Assembly (NCBI GenBank): GCA_902599405.1
Contig: CACKFO010000004.1
Location: 1 to 64,000, forward strand
DNA from: an uncultured Alphaproteobacteria bacterium
GTDB lineage: Bacteria > Pseudomonadota > Alphaproteobacteria > HIMB59
Length of the DNA: 64,000 bases
Reading direction: 5' to 3'
In this document: positions 54,220-62,907 of the stretch, piece after piece
How the letters are laid out: the number at the start of each line of letters is the position of its first letter
How positions within the stretch are numbered: position 1 is the stretch's first letter
Translations under genes and position numbers: made by a program
The notes under the pieces: generated by a model
Databases searched by the model: none
Told to the model about the DNA's origin: nothing
What the model saw: the letters and a program-made list of their open reading frames with translations, nothing else

Positions 54220-54965
54220 TGTTAGAAATTAAAAACCTTCATGTCTCTATTGAAGAAAAAAAAATAATTAAAGGTTTGGATTTATCTATTAATAAAGGTG
54301 AGGTTCACGCACTTATGGGCCCTAACGGTTCTGGTAAAAGCACACTCTCTTACGTGCTATCTGGTAAAGATAAATATGAAATAAATGATGGAACAATAGA
54401 TTACAATGGAAAAAATTTATTGGAATTAGATGTTGATGAAAGAGCAAACGAGGGATTATTTCTTGCATTTCAATATCCAATGGAGATACCTGGTGTGCAA
54501 ACTTCATTTTTTTTGAAAACAGCAATCAATTCTAAAAGAAAATATTTAGGTCAAAGTGAAATGGACGCATTAGAATTTGCTAAATTAATGAAATCAAAAG
54601 CAGAAGAATTGAATATAAGTACTGAAATGCTTAAAAGAGATCTAAATGTTAACTACTCTGGTGGTGAAAAAAAGAAACAAGAAATTTTACAGATGTCTAT
54701 GTTAAGTCCCAAAATGGCTATTTTAGATGAAACAGACTCCGGTTTAGATATTGATGCCTTAAGAATTGTCTCTGAGGGAGTAAATAAATTAAGAAATAAT
54801 GATAATTCTTTCTTAGTCATTACTCATTATCAAAGACTTTTAAATTATATAAAGCCTGATTTTGTTCATATTATTGCAGATGGTAAAATCGTAAAATCTG
54901 GTGATTACTCTTTAGCTTTAGAGCTAGAAGAAAAAGGTTACGAAGAGATATCTCAAACTGCTTAA
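54219..54965 (+). CDS. sufC: Fe-S assembly ATPase SufC
   Basis: 248-residue ABC ATPase. Walker A MGPNGSGKST near 34, Q-loop AFQYPMEIPGV, signature NYSGGEKKKQEI near 147 and Walker B AILDETDSGLD near 165. Works in the SufBC2D complex on the cytoplasmic face. Overlaps sufB and sufD by one base each. Confidence 0.97.
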   Translation: MLEIKNLHVSIEEKKIIKGLDLSINKGEVHALMGPNGSGKSTLSYVLSGKDKYEINDGTIDYNGKNLLELDVDERANEGLFLAFQYPMEIPGVQTSFFLKTAINSKRKYLGQSEMDALEFAKLMKSKAEELNISTEMLKRDLNVNYSGGEKKKQEILQMSMLSPKMAILDETDSGLDIDALRIVSEGVNKLRNNDNSFLVITHYQRLLNYIKPDFVHIIADGKIVKSGDYSLALELEEKGYEEISQTA

Positions 54966-56065
54966 TGGAACTTGTGTTGAATTTAGACAAGATACAATCT
55001 AAAAGTGTATCTCAATATGCTAAAGACATCTTAGATAATCAAAACCCATATAAAAATTTTAAAATTGAAAATTATAAATACGCCCAACTCCATAAAGATG
55101 TCAAATCAGAAATCTTACTTAGAGATATAGATTTTTCTAAACTATTAGATAATAATAAAAATATTACATCTTCTATTTCAAATCCATTCGACTTAACAGC
55201 TAATTTAAATCTCTGGAATTACAATAATGAGGATAGTTTTTTTAGAGTCTCCTCTTTAGTAAAAAGAGAAACTAAATCAGTAAATTTAGATACATTTGAT
55301 GATAGAAATTTATTTTTAGATATTTCTCAAATAAATGAGAACATACATATATCTAAATCCTCTACAAATGAAATCAATCTTATTATTTTAAATAGCAAAT
55401 CAAACGATGAGTACCCAAAATCAATTTTCTTAGATTTATCTAATAATTCTAAGTTAAATGTAATTCACTTTAATGTTTCAAATAATAAATCTTTTTTATA
55501 CTTTGAGACTAATTTACAAGACAACTCATATTTAAATTTTGTTTCTTTTCAATCAGATAACATCCATACAAGAAACGAGTTTTATGCTTCATTAAATCAA
55601 GAGTGTAACTTTGATTTATATGGTCTTAATATCAACAATTATGGTGTAAATGACAATTATTCTTTTATACAACATTTAAAGCCCTCTTCATCAAGTAGAG
55701 AAGTTTTTAAATCTATTGTTGAGAAGGGCGCTATTACAAACTTTCAAGGAAAGATATATGTTGACTCTATTGCTCAGAAAACTGATGGATATCAAATGAG
55801 TAGATCATTGCTTTTAGATGACATATCGAAAGCCAACAATAAACCAGAACTTGAAATTTATGCAGATGATGTAAAATGTAGTCACGGGTCTACTGTTTCC
55901 AAATTAGATGACGAGCAAATTTATTATTTTAAGTCCAGAGGAATTGATAGCGAAATAGCTAAAAAAATATTAAAAAAAGCATTTATTATTGAGATTATTG
56001 AGTCAATTAAAGACGATATGTTAAAGAATTATTCAAATGAGTTAATTGAAAGTTTATTATCATGA
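54965..56065 (+). CDS. sufD: Fe-S cluster assembly protein SufD
   Basis: 366 residues, AT-rich and with many Asn/Lys. The beta-helix core is weakly conserved as usual, but the C-terminus with ADDVKCSHGSTVSKLDDEQIYYFKSRGI (around 305-330; read as VKCSHGSTVSK and YYFKSRGI) is diagnostic and supplies the cluster-site His. It pairs with SufB. Overlaps sufS by 4 bases. Confidence 0.94.
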   Translation: MELVLNLDKIQSKSVSQYAKDILDNQNPYKNFKIENYKYAQLHKDVKSEILLRDIDFSKLLDNNKNITSSISNPFDLTANLNLWNYNNEDSFFRVSSLVKRETKSVNLDTFDDRNLFLDISQINENIHISKSSTNEINLIILNSKSNDEYPKSIFLDLSNNSKLNVIHFNVSNNKSFLYFETNLQDNSYLNFVSFQSDNIHTRNEFYASLNQECNFDLYGLNINNYGVNDNYSFIQHLKPSSSSREVFKSIVEKGAITNFQGKIYVDSIAQKTDGYQMSRSLLLDDISKANNKPELEIYADDVKCSHGSTVSKLDDEQIYYFKSRGIDSEIAKKILKKAFIIEIIESIKDDMLKNYSNELIESLLS

Positions 56066-57270
56066 ATAATATTAAATTAGATTTTCCAATTTTAGATAAA
56101 AAGATCAGAGACAAAGCTATTACTTATCTTGACTCTGCAGCAAGCACTCAGAAACCCAAACAAGTAATTAACTCTATTTCTGAATTTTTAGAAAATTCTT
56201 ATGAAAATGTTCATAGAGGAATGAATTCACTTAGTATAGATGCTACAGATTTATATGAAAAATCTAGAGATGTAGCAAAAAATTTTATTAATTCTAGTTC
56301 TACAAATGAGATAATTTTTACAAGAGGGGCTACTGACTCTATAAATATTATTGCTAATTCATTAGCTGAACATCTTAAAGAGGGCGATAAGATTGTTGTA
56401 ACTGAATTAGAACATCACTCAAATTATTTGCCTTGGATGAACTTGTGTAAAAAATTAGGTTTAGAATTAAAAATAATTCCTATTTCGAAAGATGGCATTT
56501 TATCTGAAGACGATATCATTAATAATTGTGATGACTCCACAAAGGTTCTCTCTTTAACACACATGTCAAATGTAACTGGCCAAATACTTGATATCAAAAA
56601 GATTAAAAAATCAATAAATAAAGATACTTATGTTGCCGTTGATGGTTGTCAATCAATAGCACACTTAAAAATTGACGTAAAAGATTTGGATTGTGATTTT
56701 TACTCTTTTTCATCTCATAAACTTTATGGTCCATCTGGTATTGGAATTATGTATGGTAAAGAAGATATTTTAAATAAATTAAATCCTCCAACACTTGGAG
56801 GAGGGATGATCAATGAAGTTTCATCTAATGATTTTTCTTATGCTATGTTACCTAATAAATTTGAACCGGGTACGCCTTCAATTGAGGCAGCAATTGGCTT
56901 TAAAACTGCTATGGAATATTTGAATAATAATAATTACCAAGACTATTTTCTAAATGAAAAAAAACTCAGATCTACATTAATTAAAGCTTTACGTGAATTC
57001 AAAGATGTAGATATATATGGCTCTAATGAAGATGGAAATGCTACATCCATTGTTTCTTTTAATATTAAAAACCAAAATTTTAATGATATTGCCACTTTTC
57101 TTGACCAATATGGAATAATGATCAGAGGAGGTCACCATTGTTGCCAACCATTTATGAAAAAGTTAGGTATCCCTGGTTCTTGCAGAGTCTCTTTCGGTAT
57201 TTATAATGATCTCAATGATATTGATCATTTTATAGAATCTTTGAAAAAAACTCTAAAACTTCTTCAATAA
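56062..57270 (+). CDS. sufS: Cysteine desulfurase, SufS type
   Basis: 402 residues. PLP-binding features: ELEHHSNYLPW near 115, VDGCQSIAHL near 193, FSSHKLYGPSGIG near 217 with the Schiff-base Lys, and RGGHHCCQP near 353 with the active-site Cys. The short loop around the catalytic Cys is that of group II (SufS). It supplies persulfide sulfur for SufBCD and probably MnmA. No sufE gene is in the operon. Confidence 0.96.
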   Translation: MNNIKLDFPILDKKIRDKAITYLDSAASTQKPKQVINSISEFLENSYENVHRGMNSLSIDATDLYEKSRDVAKNFINSSSTNEIIFTRGATDSINIIANSLAEHLKEGDKIVVTELEHHSNYLPWMNLCKKLGLELKIIPISKDGILSEDDIINNCDDSTKVLSLTHMSNVTGQILDIKKIKKSINKDTYVAVDGCQSIAHLKIDVKDLDCDFYSFSSHKLYGPSGIGIMYGKEDILNKLNPPTLGGGMINEVSSNDFSYAMLPNKFEPGTPSIEAAIGFKTAMEYLNNNNYQDYFLNEKKLRSTLIKALREFKDVDIYGSNEDGNATSIVSFNIKNQNFNDIATFLDQYGIMIRGGHHCCQPFMKKLGIPGSCRVSFGIYNDLNDIDHFIESLKKTLKLLQ

Positions 57271-57273
57271 GCT

Positions 57274-57663
57274 ATGGATAATAAAACACTTTCAGACTTC
57301 ATGCCTAAAGTTAGTTCTGACGGTGAGATTACTTACGGAGAAAAATCGTCATCACAGTCAGTGACATTAACAAATGATCATATAATCAAAGTTCTCACAG
57401 GCATAAAAGATCCTGAAATGGATATGAATATTTATGATCTTGGTTTAATTTATGACATATCAATTGATAATTTTAACAATATTAAAATTATTATGACACT
57501 GACAACAGTTAACTGCCCAGTTGCCGACAGTTTTCCACTAGAAGTTGCTAAAAAAGTTCATGAATTAAAAGATGTAGGACAGGTTAGTATAAAACTAACC
57601 TTTCAACCACCATGGAATAAAGATATGATGAGCGAAAATGCAAAGTTAGCTTTAGGTTTTTAA
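57274..57663 (+). CDS. sufT: SUF-associated MIP18/DUF59 protein
   Basis: 129 residues. The DUF59 core (about 36-125) has GIKDPEMDMNIYDLGLIYDI near 43, TLTTVNCPVADSFP near 75 with the conserved Cys, and FQPPWNKDMMSENAKLALG near 110. Such proteins assist Fe-S maturation, particularly of aconitase-like and respiratory targets. Starts 3 bases after sufS. Confidence 0.9.
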   Translation: MDNKTLSDFMPKVSSDGEITYGEKSSSQSVTLTNDHIIKVLTGIKDPEMDMNIYDLGLIYDISIDNFNNIKIIMTLTTVNCPVADSFPLEVAKKVHELKDVGQVSIKLTFQPPWNKDMMSENAKLALGF

Positions 57664-57664
57664 T

Positions 57665-58000
57665 ATGACCAATCCTTTATTTTCATTATCCAAAACTGCT
57701 GAAGAACAAATTTCTAAATTATTAGTTAATAATAGTAACGCTATTGGTTTGAAAATTGGCTTAAGCACTAAAGGGTGTGCAGGATTGAGTTATACAATGG
57801 AGTATGTGAATAATGATAGCATACAAGGTTGTGAGCTAGTCAATGATTACAAGTTCCCTCTTTATATTGAAGATAAAGCAGTTATGTATGTAATAGGTAC
57901 AGAAATGGACTTTATTAAAGAAGAGTTTGGAGAAAGGTTTATTTTTAAAAATCCTAATCAGACGAGTGAATGCGGCTGTGGTGAGAGTTTTCACGTTTAG
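57665..58000 (+). CDS. sufA: A-type Fe-S carrier, SufA/IscA family
   Basis: 111 residues with the three cluster-binding Cys: one in KGCAGLSYTM near residue 38 and two in SECGCGESFHV at the C-terminus. Receives clusters from SufBCD and delivers them to apoproteins such as ETF-QO encoded in this window. Last gene of the suf operon. Confidence 0.94.
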   Translation: MTNPLFSLSKTAEEQISKLLVNNSNAIGLKIGLSTKGCAGLSYTMEYVNNDSIQGCELVNDYKFPLYIEDKAVMYVIGTEMDFIKEEFGERFIFKNPNQTSECGCGESFHV

Positions 58001-58015
58001 ATTTTAGTTATATTT

Positions 58016-58870
58016 ATGGCAATCTTATTGGGTATTCTCTCAGCTTTTAGTTTTGGTGTTGGAGATTTTTTAGCTAGATTTTCATCAAAGGAAGTTGGAT
58101 TTAAAAATTCACTTTTTTGGATGCTGGTTGTTGGCTCAATATTTTATTTAATTTTATTTTATTTTTTTGGAAGTGGTCTTTCACCAAACGCGATTGGTTT
58201 GAGTAATAGTTTCCTATCAGGAATTTTAATAATGTTTGGACTTCTTTGTTTGTACAGAGGTCTTCAAATGGGACCAGTGTCAATTGTAGCCTCGATAACA
58301 GCGACTAATCCTTTTTTTGTTTTTGTTATAAGATTTTTTTTAGGAAGTGAACCAACACTTACTCAGTGGATTGCCACTCTTGTCGTTATATCTGGCGCAA
58401 TATTTGTTTCCATAAGCGCTGATAGTTTTAAAGAAAGCCTAGGTTTGTCAAAAAAACAGATAAAAGAGTCTCTAATTGTGTCATTTATGGCTAGTGGCAT
58501 GTTGGCTTTGGGCCTTATTTTTTCTCAAGAGGCCTCTAACTCTTTAGATCCAATTGAGGCTGTTATATATGTAAGATTTTTTAGCTTATTGGGTATTGCT
58601 TCCTTATTATTTTTTATGAAGTCTAAAATAACACTGACAAAAAAAGCAGTTCCTATTTTATTTTTTCAAGGAATATTAGAAACTACTGGTTATTTTTGTT
58701 TGGTCTCTGCATATGCTTTTGACAAAGTTAGTATTGCAGTAGTCATTTCTTCAGGTTTTGGTCTTGTAACAGTTTTATTGGCTAGACTAGTCTTAAAAGA
58801 AAAAATATCTAAAATTCAAACTTTAGGTATCTCTTTAACTTTCATAGGTGTTGTTGGTCTTACTATCTAA
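58016..58870 (+). CDS. EamA-family (DMT) membrane transporter
   Basis: 284 residues with 10 predicted membrane helices in two EamA repeats (about 2-133 and 150-282). Typical motifs are YRGLQMGPVSIVASITATNP near 83 and the C-terminal LARLVLKEKISKIQTLGISL. Substrate unknown; the family includes amino-acid and metabolite exporters. It begins 15 bases after sufA, perhaps as read-through, and overlaps the next gene convergently by 8 bases. Confidence 0.85.
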   Translation: MAILLGILSAFSFGVGDFLARFSSKEVGFKNSLFWMLVVGSIFYLILFYFFGSGLSPNAIGLSNSFLSGILIMFGLLCLYRGLQMGPVSIVASITATNPFFVFVIRFFLGSEPTLTQWIATLVVISGAIFVSISADSFKESLGLSKKQIKESLIVSFMASGMLALGLIFSQEASNSLDPIEAVIYVRFFSLLGIASLLFFMKSKITLTKKAVPILFFQGILETTGYFCLVSAYAFDKVSIAVVISSGFGLVTVLLARLVLKEKISKIQTLGISLTFIGVVGLTI

Positions 58871-59759
58871 TTAAATTTTGAAGTCTCTTTTTATCAAAAC
58901 GATATGAATTCATTGCTATGGCTAAGCAAATAACTATACCTCCTATAATTGTATTTACATCTGGAGTTTCATTGATACCCAAAATCGGTAGCCACGCCCA
59001 AAAAACTCCTCCAACTACTTCTAATAAAGACAGCATTGTTAGCTCTCCCGAAAGTAATTGTTTTGAACCAATGCTAAACAGGATAAGCCCAGTTGCAACG
59101 ATGAAACCGTGAGTCATACTCAACAAAATATTTTTTAAAGGTAAATAGATTTCTTGATTATTAAAAAACATCAAAAAGATGGAAATAACTGCGCAAAAAA
59201 TTCCTGCATAAATCAAAATATAAAATTTTTTAAAGTTACTTTTGCTTCTCAAAGCAACGGTGAATGCTGCAAAGCCAAGACTTGATATGAAGCCCATAAT
59301 TAATCCATACAACGACCCACTAAAGGCACTGGCATATATCATTATTAAAGCACCAAAAAACGCAATAATCATGGTTATAAAATTTTGTTTTGAGATTTTC
59401 TCATTAATAAACACTAGGGCAATTAATGATGCTAAAAAAGGCATTAACGCTAACATAAATAGAGTAACTGCAGCAGTTGTATTGCTAATTGAATAAATAA
59501 AACCAACCATGGCTGTTGTTAAACTAAGACCACCAATTACAGAAACTTTATCTATTTTAATTACATTCATAAAAAAGTTTTTTTGTTCATTAACAATAAG
59601 ATATAAGGATATGATAGTTGCAACTGTAAGCCCTCTTATAACAAGGTAGGGGAGTTGATAGATTTGAGGGTCTATCATATTTTTAACTACCAGCGGTCCA
59701 AAACTCCATATTAACCCACTTAAAACTACTATAATTACTGCCTTGATGTGGTCGCTCAT
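58863..59759 (-). CDS. EamA-family (DMT) membrane transporter
   Basis: 298 residues, 10 membrane helices, two EamA repeats (about 5-140 and 152-290). GLIWSFGPLVVKNM near 15, LFMLALMPFLASLIALVFINEKIS (around 100) and GELTMLSLLEVVGGVFWAWL (near 238) are standard for the family. It is convergent with the other EamA gene but not closely similar to it, so they are not a recent duplication. Substrate unknown. Confidence 0.85.
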   Translation of the reverse strand: MSDHIKAVIIVVLSGLIWSFGPLVVKNMIDPQIYQLPYLVIRGLTVATIISLYLIVNEQKNFFMNVIKIDKVSVIGGLSLTTAMVGFIYSISNTTAAVTLFMLALMPFLASLIALVFINEKISKQNFITMIIAFFGALIMIYASAFSGSLYGLIMGFISSLGFAAFTVALRSKSNFKKFYILIYAGIFCAVISIFLMFFNNQEIYLPLKNILLSMTHGFIVATGLILFSIGSKQLLSGELTMLSLLEVVGGVFWAWLPILGINETPDVNTIIGGIVICLAIAMNSYRFDKKRLQNLIR

Positions 59760-59800
59760 TTTAAGAAATTAACTTATTTTATAAATTAACTTTTTAATAG

Positions 59801-61585
59801 TTAATTACTGATAAAGAAATCTGAGAGAGTTTTAATATCATCAAAAGAAGTATTCTTACCCTCATTACTTCTTAGAGTAAATGAGTCTGACTCAATCTCT
59901 TTCTCACCCATTACTAGAGAATAGGGTATCTTTTTAGAAACAGAATTTCTTATTTTATAACCCAATTTGTTATCAGATCCATCAACAATTACTCTTACAC
60001 CCAGTTTTTGAAGTTCCCCTTTAATTCGGTTACTATGATCAACAAATTTTTCGGACACAGGTAGAATTGCAAGTTGTATGGGCGTAACAAATAAAGGAAG
60101 CCAGCCATTAGTGTTTTCAAGAATAATTGCTATAAACCTTTCTAGAGATCCGACAACTGCTCGGTGTATCATTATTGGAACTTGATTTTTGTCATCTTTG
60201 TCTTTGTATTTTGCACCCAATCTATCAGGGAGATTGAAGTCAATTTGTATCGTTCCACATTGCCATTCTCGACCCAGTGAGTCCTCTAATGTAAATTCTA
60301 TTTTTGGGCCATAGAATGCCCCTTCACCCTCTAAAATATTAAATTCTTTATTGTTGTCTTTTAAAACTTTTTTTAACTGATTTTCAGCATTGTCCCAGTT
60401 TTCTTGCGTACCAATACTTTTTTCTGGGCGAGTAGAAATATTATATTTTATTTTTTCAAATCCGAACTTTTTATACACTCTCTCAATTAATAGGGTTGTC
60501 TCATTACAAACATCATAAATTTGTTCTGCAGAACAAAATATGTGGGCATCATCTTGAGTAAAACCTCTGACCCTAAATAATCCATTTAGAGCTCCAGAGG
60601 GTTCGTATCTATGACACTTACCAAACTCCGAGTATCTAAGTGGTAAATCTTTGTAAGTTATTAGTTGAGAGTTAAATAAAACAATATGACATGGACAATT
60701 CATAGGTTTTAGTGCAAATGTCTTATTGTCAGTTTCTGATGTAAACATATTTTCTTTAAAATTGTCCCAATGACCAGACTTTATCCAAAGCTCATTTGAA
60801 ACTAGCTCAGGTGTTTTTACTTCAAAATAGTTAAGTTTTTGTTGCTCAGAGCGAATATATTTTTCAATATTTTGATACAATGTTAAGCCTTTATCTTTCC
60901 AAAATACATTCCCTGCTGATAAATCAGTTAGAAGGAACAAACCCATATCAGTGCCTAATCTTCTATGATTTCTTTCTTTAGCCTCTTCTAAATTTTTTAA
61001 ATAAACCCGAAGTTCTTTTTCAGAATACCAAGCGGTTGCATAAATTCTTTGAAGCATTTTGTTAGTGCTAATACCTCTCCAATAAGCCCCTGATACATTT
61101 GTTATTTTAAAGCTAGCATTATAATCTTTTGTGCTTTTATGATGAGGGCCTTTACAAAGGTCAGTAAAATTTTTTTGCTCGTAAAGTGTTATTTCATCGG
61201 AATTATCTAAATTATTAATAAGTTCCAATTTATATTTATTATCCTTAAATATTTCTGATGCTTCTTTTTTTGTTACTGCCCTCTTTAAAAAGTCTCTTCC
61301 CTCTAAGAGAATTTCTTTCATTTTTTTTTCTATATTAGCTAAGTCATCATCTGATAGAGTGCTTTCCATATCAAAGTCATAATAAAAACCGTTCTTTATA
61401 AAAGGACCAATAGTTGGTTTAGCATTTGGAAAAAGAGTAATTACAGCTTCAGCCAAAATGTGAGCCATATCGTGGCGCATTATATTTAATGCATCATCAG
61501 ATTTAGGTTTAATGGGAGTGCTATTTTCAACTTCAGTATCCCAATAATTATTATTAGAGTCTTTATATGCTATTATATCGCTCAT
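59801..61585 (-). CDS. thrS: Threonyl-tRNA synthetase lacking the N-terminal TGS domain
   Basis: 594 residues, about 45-50 shorter than typical ThrS. After a 35-residue leader it goes straight to the editing domain (HDMAHILAEAVI near 39 and DLCKGPHH near 143), then the class-II catalytic core (motif 2 FRVRGFTQDDAHIF near 337, CHRYEPSGALNG near 324, PMNCPCHI near 293, motif 3 HRAVVGSLERF near 475) and the anticodon-binding domain (about 495-594). The start follows hisI with a 4-base overlap, so no upstream extension is hidden there. Editing and charging should be intact. Confidence 0.94.
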   Translation of the reverse strand: MSDIIAYKDSNNNYWDTEVENSTPIKPKSDDALNIMRHDMAHILAEAVITLFPNAKPTIGPFIKNGFYYDFDMESTLSDDDLANIEKKMKEILLEGRDFLKRAVTKKEASEIFKDNKYKLELINNLDNSDEITLYEQKNFTDLCKGPHHKSTKDYNASFKITNVSGAYWRGISTNKMLQRIYATAWYSEKELRVYLKNLEEAKERNHRRLGTDMGLFLLTDLSAGNVFWKDKGLTLYQNIEKYIRSEQQKLNYFEVKTPELVSNELWIKSGHWDNFKENMFTSETDNKTFALKPMNCPCHIVLFNSQLITYKDLPLRYSEFGKCHRYEPSGALNGLFRVRGFTQDDAHIFCSAEQIYDVCNETTLLIERVYKKFGFEKIKYNISTRPEKSIGTQENWDNAENQLKKVLKDNNKEFNILEGEGAFYGPKIEFTLEDSLGREWQCGTIQIDFNLPDRLGAKYKDKDDKNQVPIMIHRAVVGSLERFIAIILENTNGWLPLFVTPIQLAILPVSEKFVDHSNRIKGELQKLGVRVIVDGSDNKLGYKIRNSVSKKIPYSLVMGEKEIESDSFTLRSNEGKNTSFDDIKTLSDFFISN

Positions 61586-61914
61586 AATTCTAATTTTTTA
61601 TAAAAACAACTTTTTTTACCCGTATGACAAGCGCCAATTCCTTCAAGCTCTACTTCATAAATTAAAGCGTCACTGTCACAATCAGTATAAATATTAGTAA
61701 TATTAAGTTTATTGCCAGAAGTTTCGCCTTTTAACCATAATTTTTTTTTACTTCTACTCCAAAAGTGAGCTTTTTTTGTTTTTACTGTCATTTCAATAGA
61801 ATTTTTATTTGAATAGGCCATCATAAGAATTTCATTAGTTGACTTCTCTTGAGCAATTGTAGGTATTAGCCCATCAGAATTAAAAACTAGTTGATTTATG
61901 TTGAAATTTTCCAA
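61582..61914 (-). CDS. hisI: Phosphoribosyl-AMP cyclohydrolase
   Basis: 110 residues. LMMAYSNKNS near 30, AHFWSRSKKKLWLKGETSG near 49, TDCDSDALIYEVE near 77 with the Mg-binding Asp residues, and ACHTGKKSCFY near 95 with the zinc Cys. Opens the purine ring in step 3 of histidine synthesis. It is the stand-alone HisI, without the HisE part. Overlaps thrS by 4 bases. Confidence 0.95.
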   Translation of the reverse strand: MENFNINQLVFNSDGLIPTIAQEKSTNEILMMAYSNKNSIEMTVKTKKAHFWSRSKKKLWLKGETSGNKLNITNIYTDCDSDALIYEVELEGIGACHTGKKSCFYKKLEL

Positions 61915-61980
61915 TGTCTTGATTTTTAATGATTTTTACTTTTATTAAAGTATTTTTCAATTATTAAAAGAATTTTTTCG

Positions 61981-62907
61981 ATGAATTATTATTTAGCACC
62001 AATGATGGGTTACACAGACTGCTATTTTAGAAGTTTAGTCGAAAACATTTATGGAAATAGTGTAACTACCTTTTCTGAAATGATAGTGGATAAAGCAATC
62101 ATCCACAATGAGACTAAAACAATAACCAAGCATTTTTTAAAAAATAATAAAAGCGCCATTCAAATTGCAGGCTCAGATCCTGAAGAAATTAAAAGAGCAA
62201 TAAATATTTTAAATAAAGTAGATATTATTAAACATGTAAATTTTAATTTAGGTTGCCCAAGCTCTAGAGTCCAAGAAAATATGCTTGGTTTAGCTTTAAC
62301 CCAAAAGTATGACTTAGTAAAAAAATGTTTATTTGAATTGATCAAATATAATAAAGATGTATCGGTAAAATGTAGACTTGGTTTAGGTATGAATGAGGAT
62401 AAGAGTTATATTTTTGATTATCTTAAATTATTTTATGAAATAGGAATTAAAAAAGTATTTATACATTGTAGAAATGGTGTTTTGAACTTAGATACCAAAA
62501 AAAATAGAACAATTCCAAAAATTAATTACAATTTATTTTTAGAGTGTTGTGATCAATTTCCTGAAATGGAACTTATTCCTAATGGTGAGGTTAATGATTT
62601 AGAAACCTTTAAATTTTTTCAGTCAAAAAATATTACTCAATTTATGATTGGTAGGCAATTTGCGAAAGACGCTTTTTTTTTAGAAAAATTAGATCTTGAG
62701 AATGTCAAAAAGAAGACAGCTTCAATAATTAATACAATAAATGAATTAGAGCATTACAAATATTTAAATATTAATTTATTAAAAAAAAGTATATTCACTG
62801 CACTTAGTAACATATCAAATTCCAAAAAAGTAAAAAAAGAAATCTCAGTTATTAATAACTATAGTGGCTTACTAAATTATTTTGAGAGGAATGCCATTTG
62901 GAGTTAG
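61981..62907 (+). CDS. dusA: tRNA-dihydrouridine synthase, DusA-like
   Basis: 308 residues. FMN-binding APMMGYTDCYFR near 6, catalytic Cys in NLGCPSSRVQENMLG near 97 (DusA-type GCPS-RVQ), KCRLGLG near 134, and IPNGEVND near 195. Reduces specific uridines in the tRNA D-loop. The C-terminal helical domain is short and strongly Lys/Asn-rich. It ends inside the start of glnE (10-base overlap). Confidence 0.9.
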   Translation: MNYYLAPMMGYTDCYFRSLVENIYGNSVTTFSEMIVDKAIIHNETKTITKHFLKNNKSAIQIAGSDPEEIKRAINILNKVDIIKHVNFNLGCPSSRVQENMLGLALTQKYDLVKKCLFELIKYNKDVSVKCRLGLGMNEDKSYIFDYLKLFYEIGIKKVFIHCRNGVLNLDTKKNRTIPKINYNLFLECCDQFPEMELIPNGEVNDLETFKFFQSKNITQFMIGRQFAKDAFFLEKLDLENVKKKTASIINTINELEHYKYLNINLLKKSIFTALSNISNSKKVKKEISVINNYSGLLNYFERNAIWS

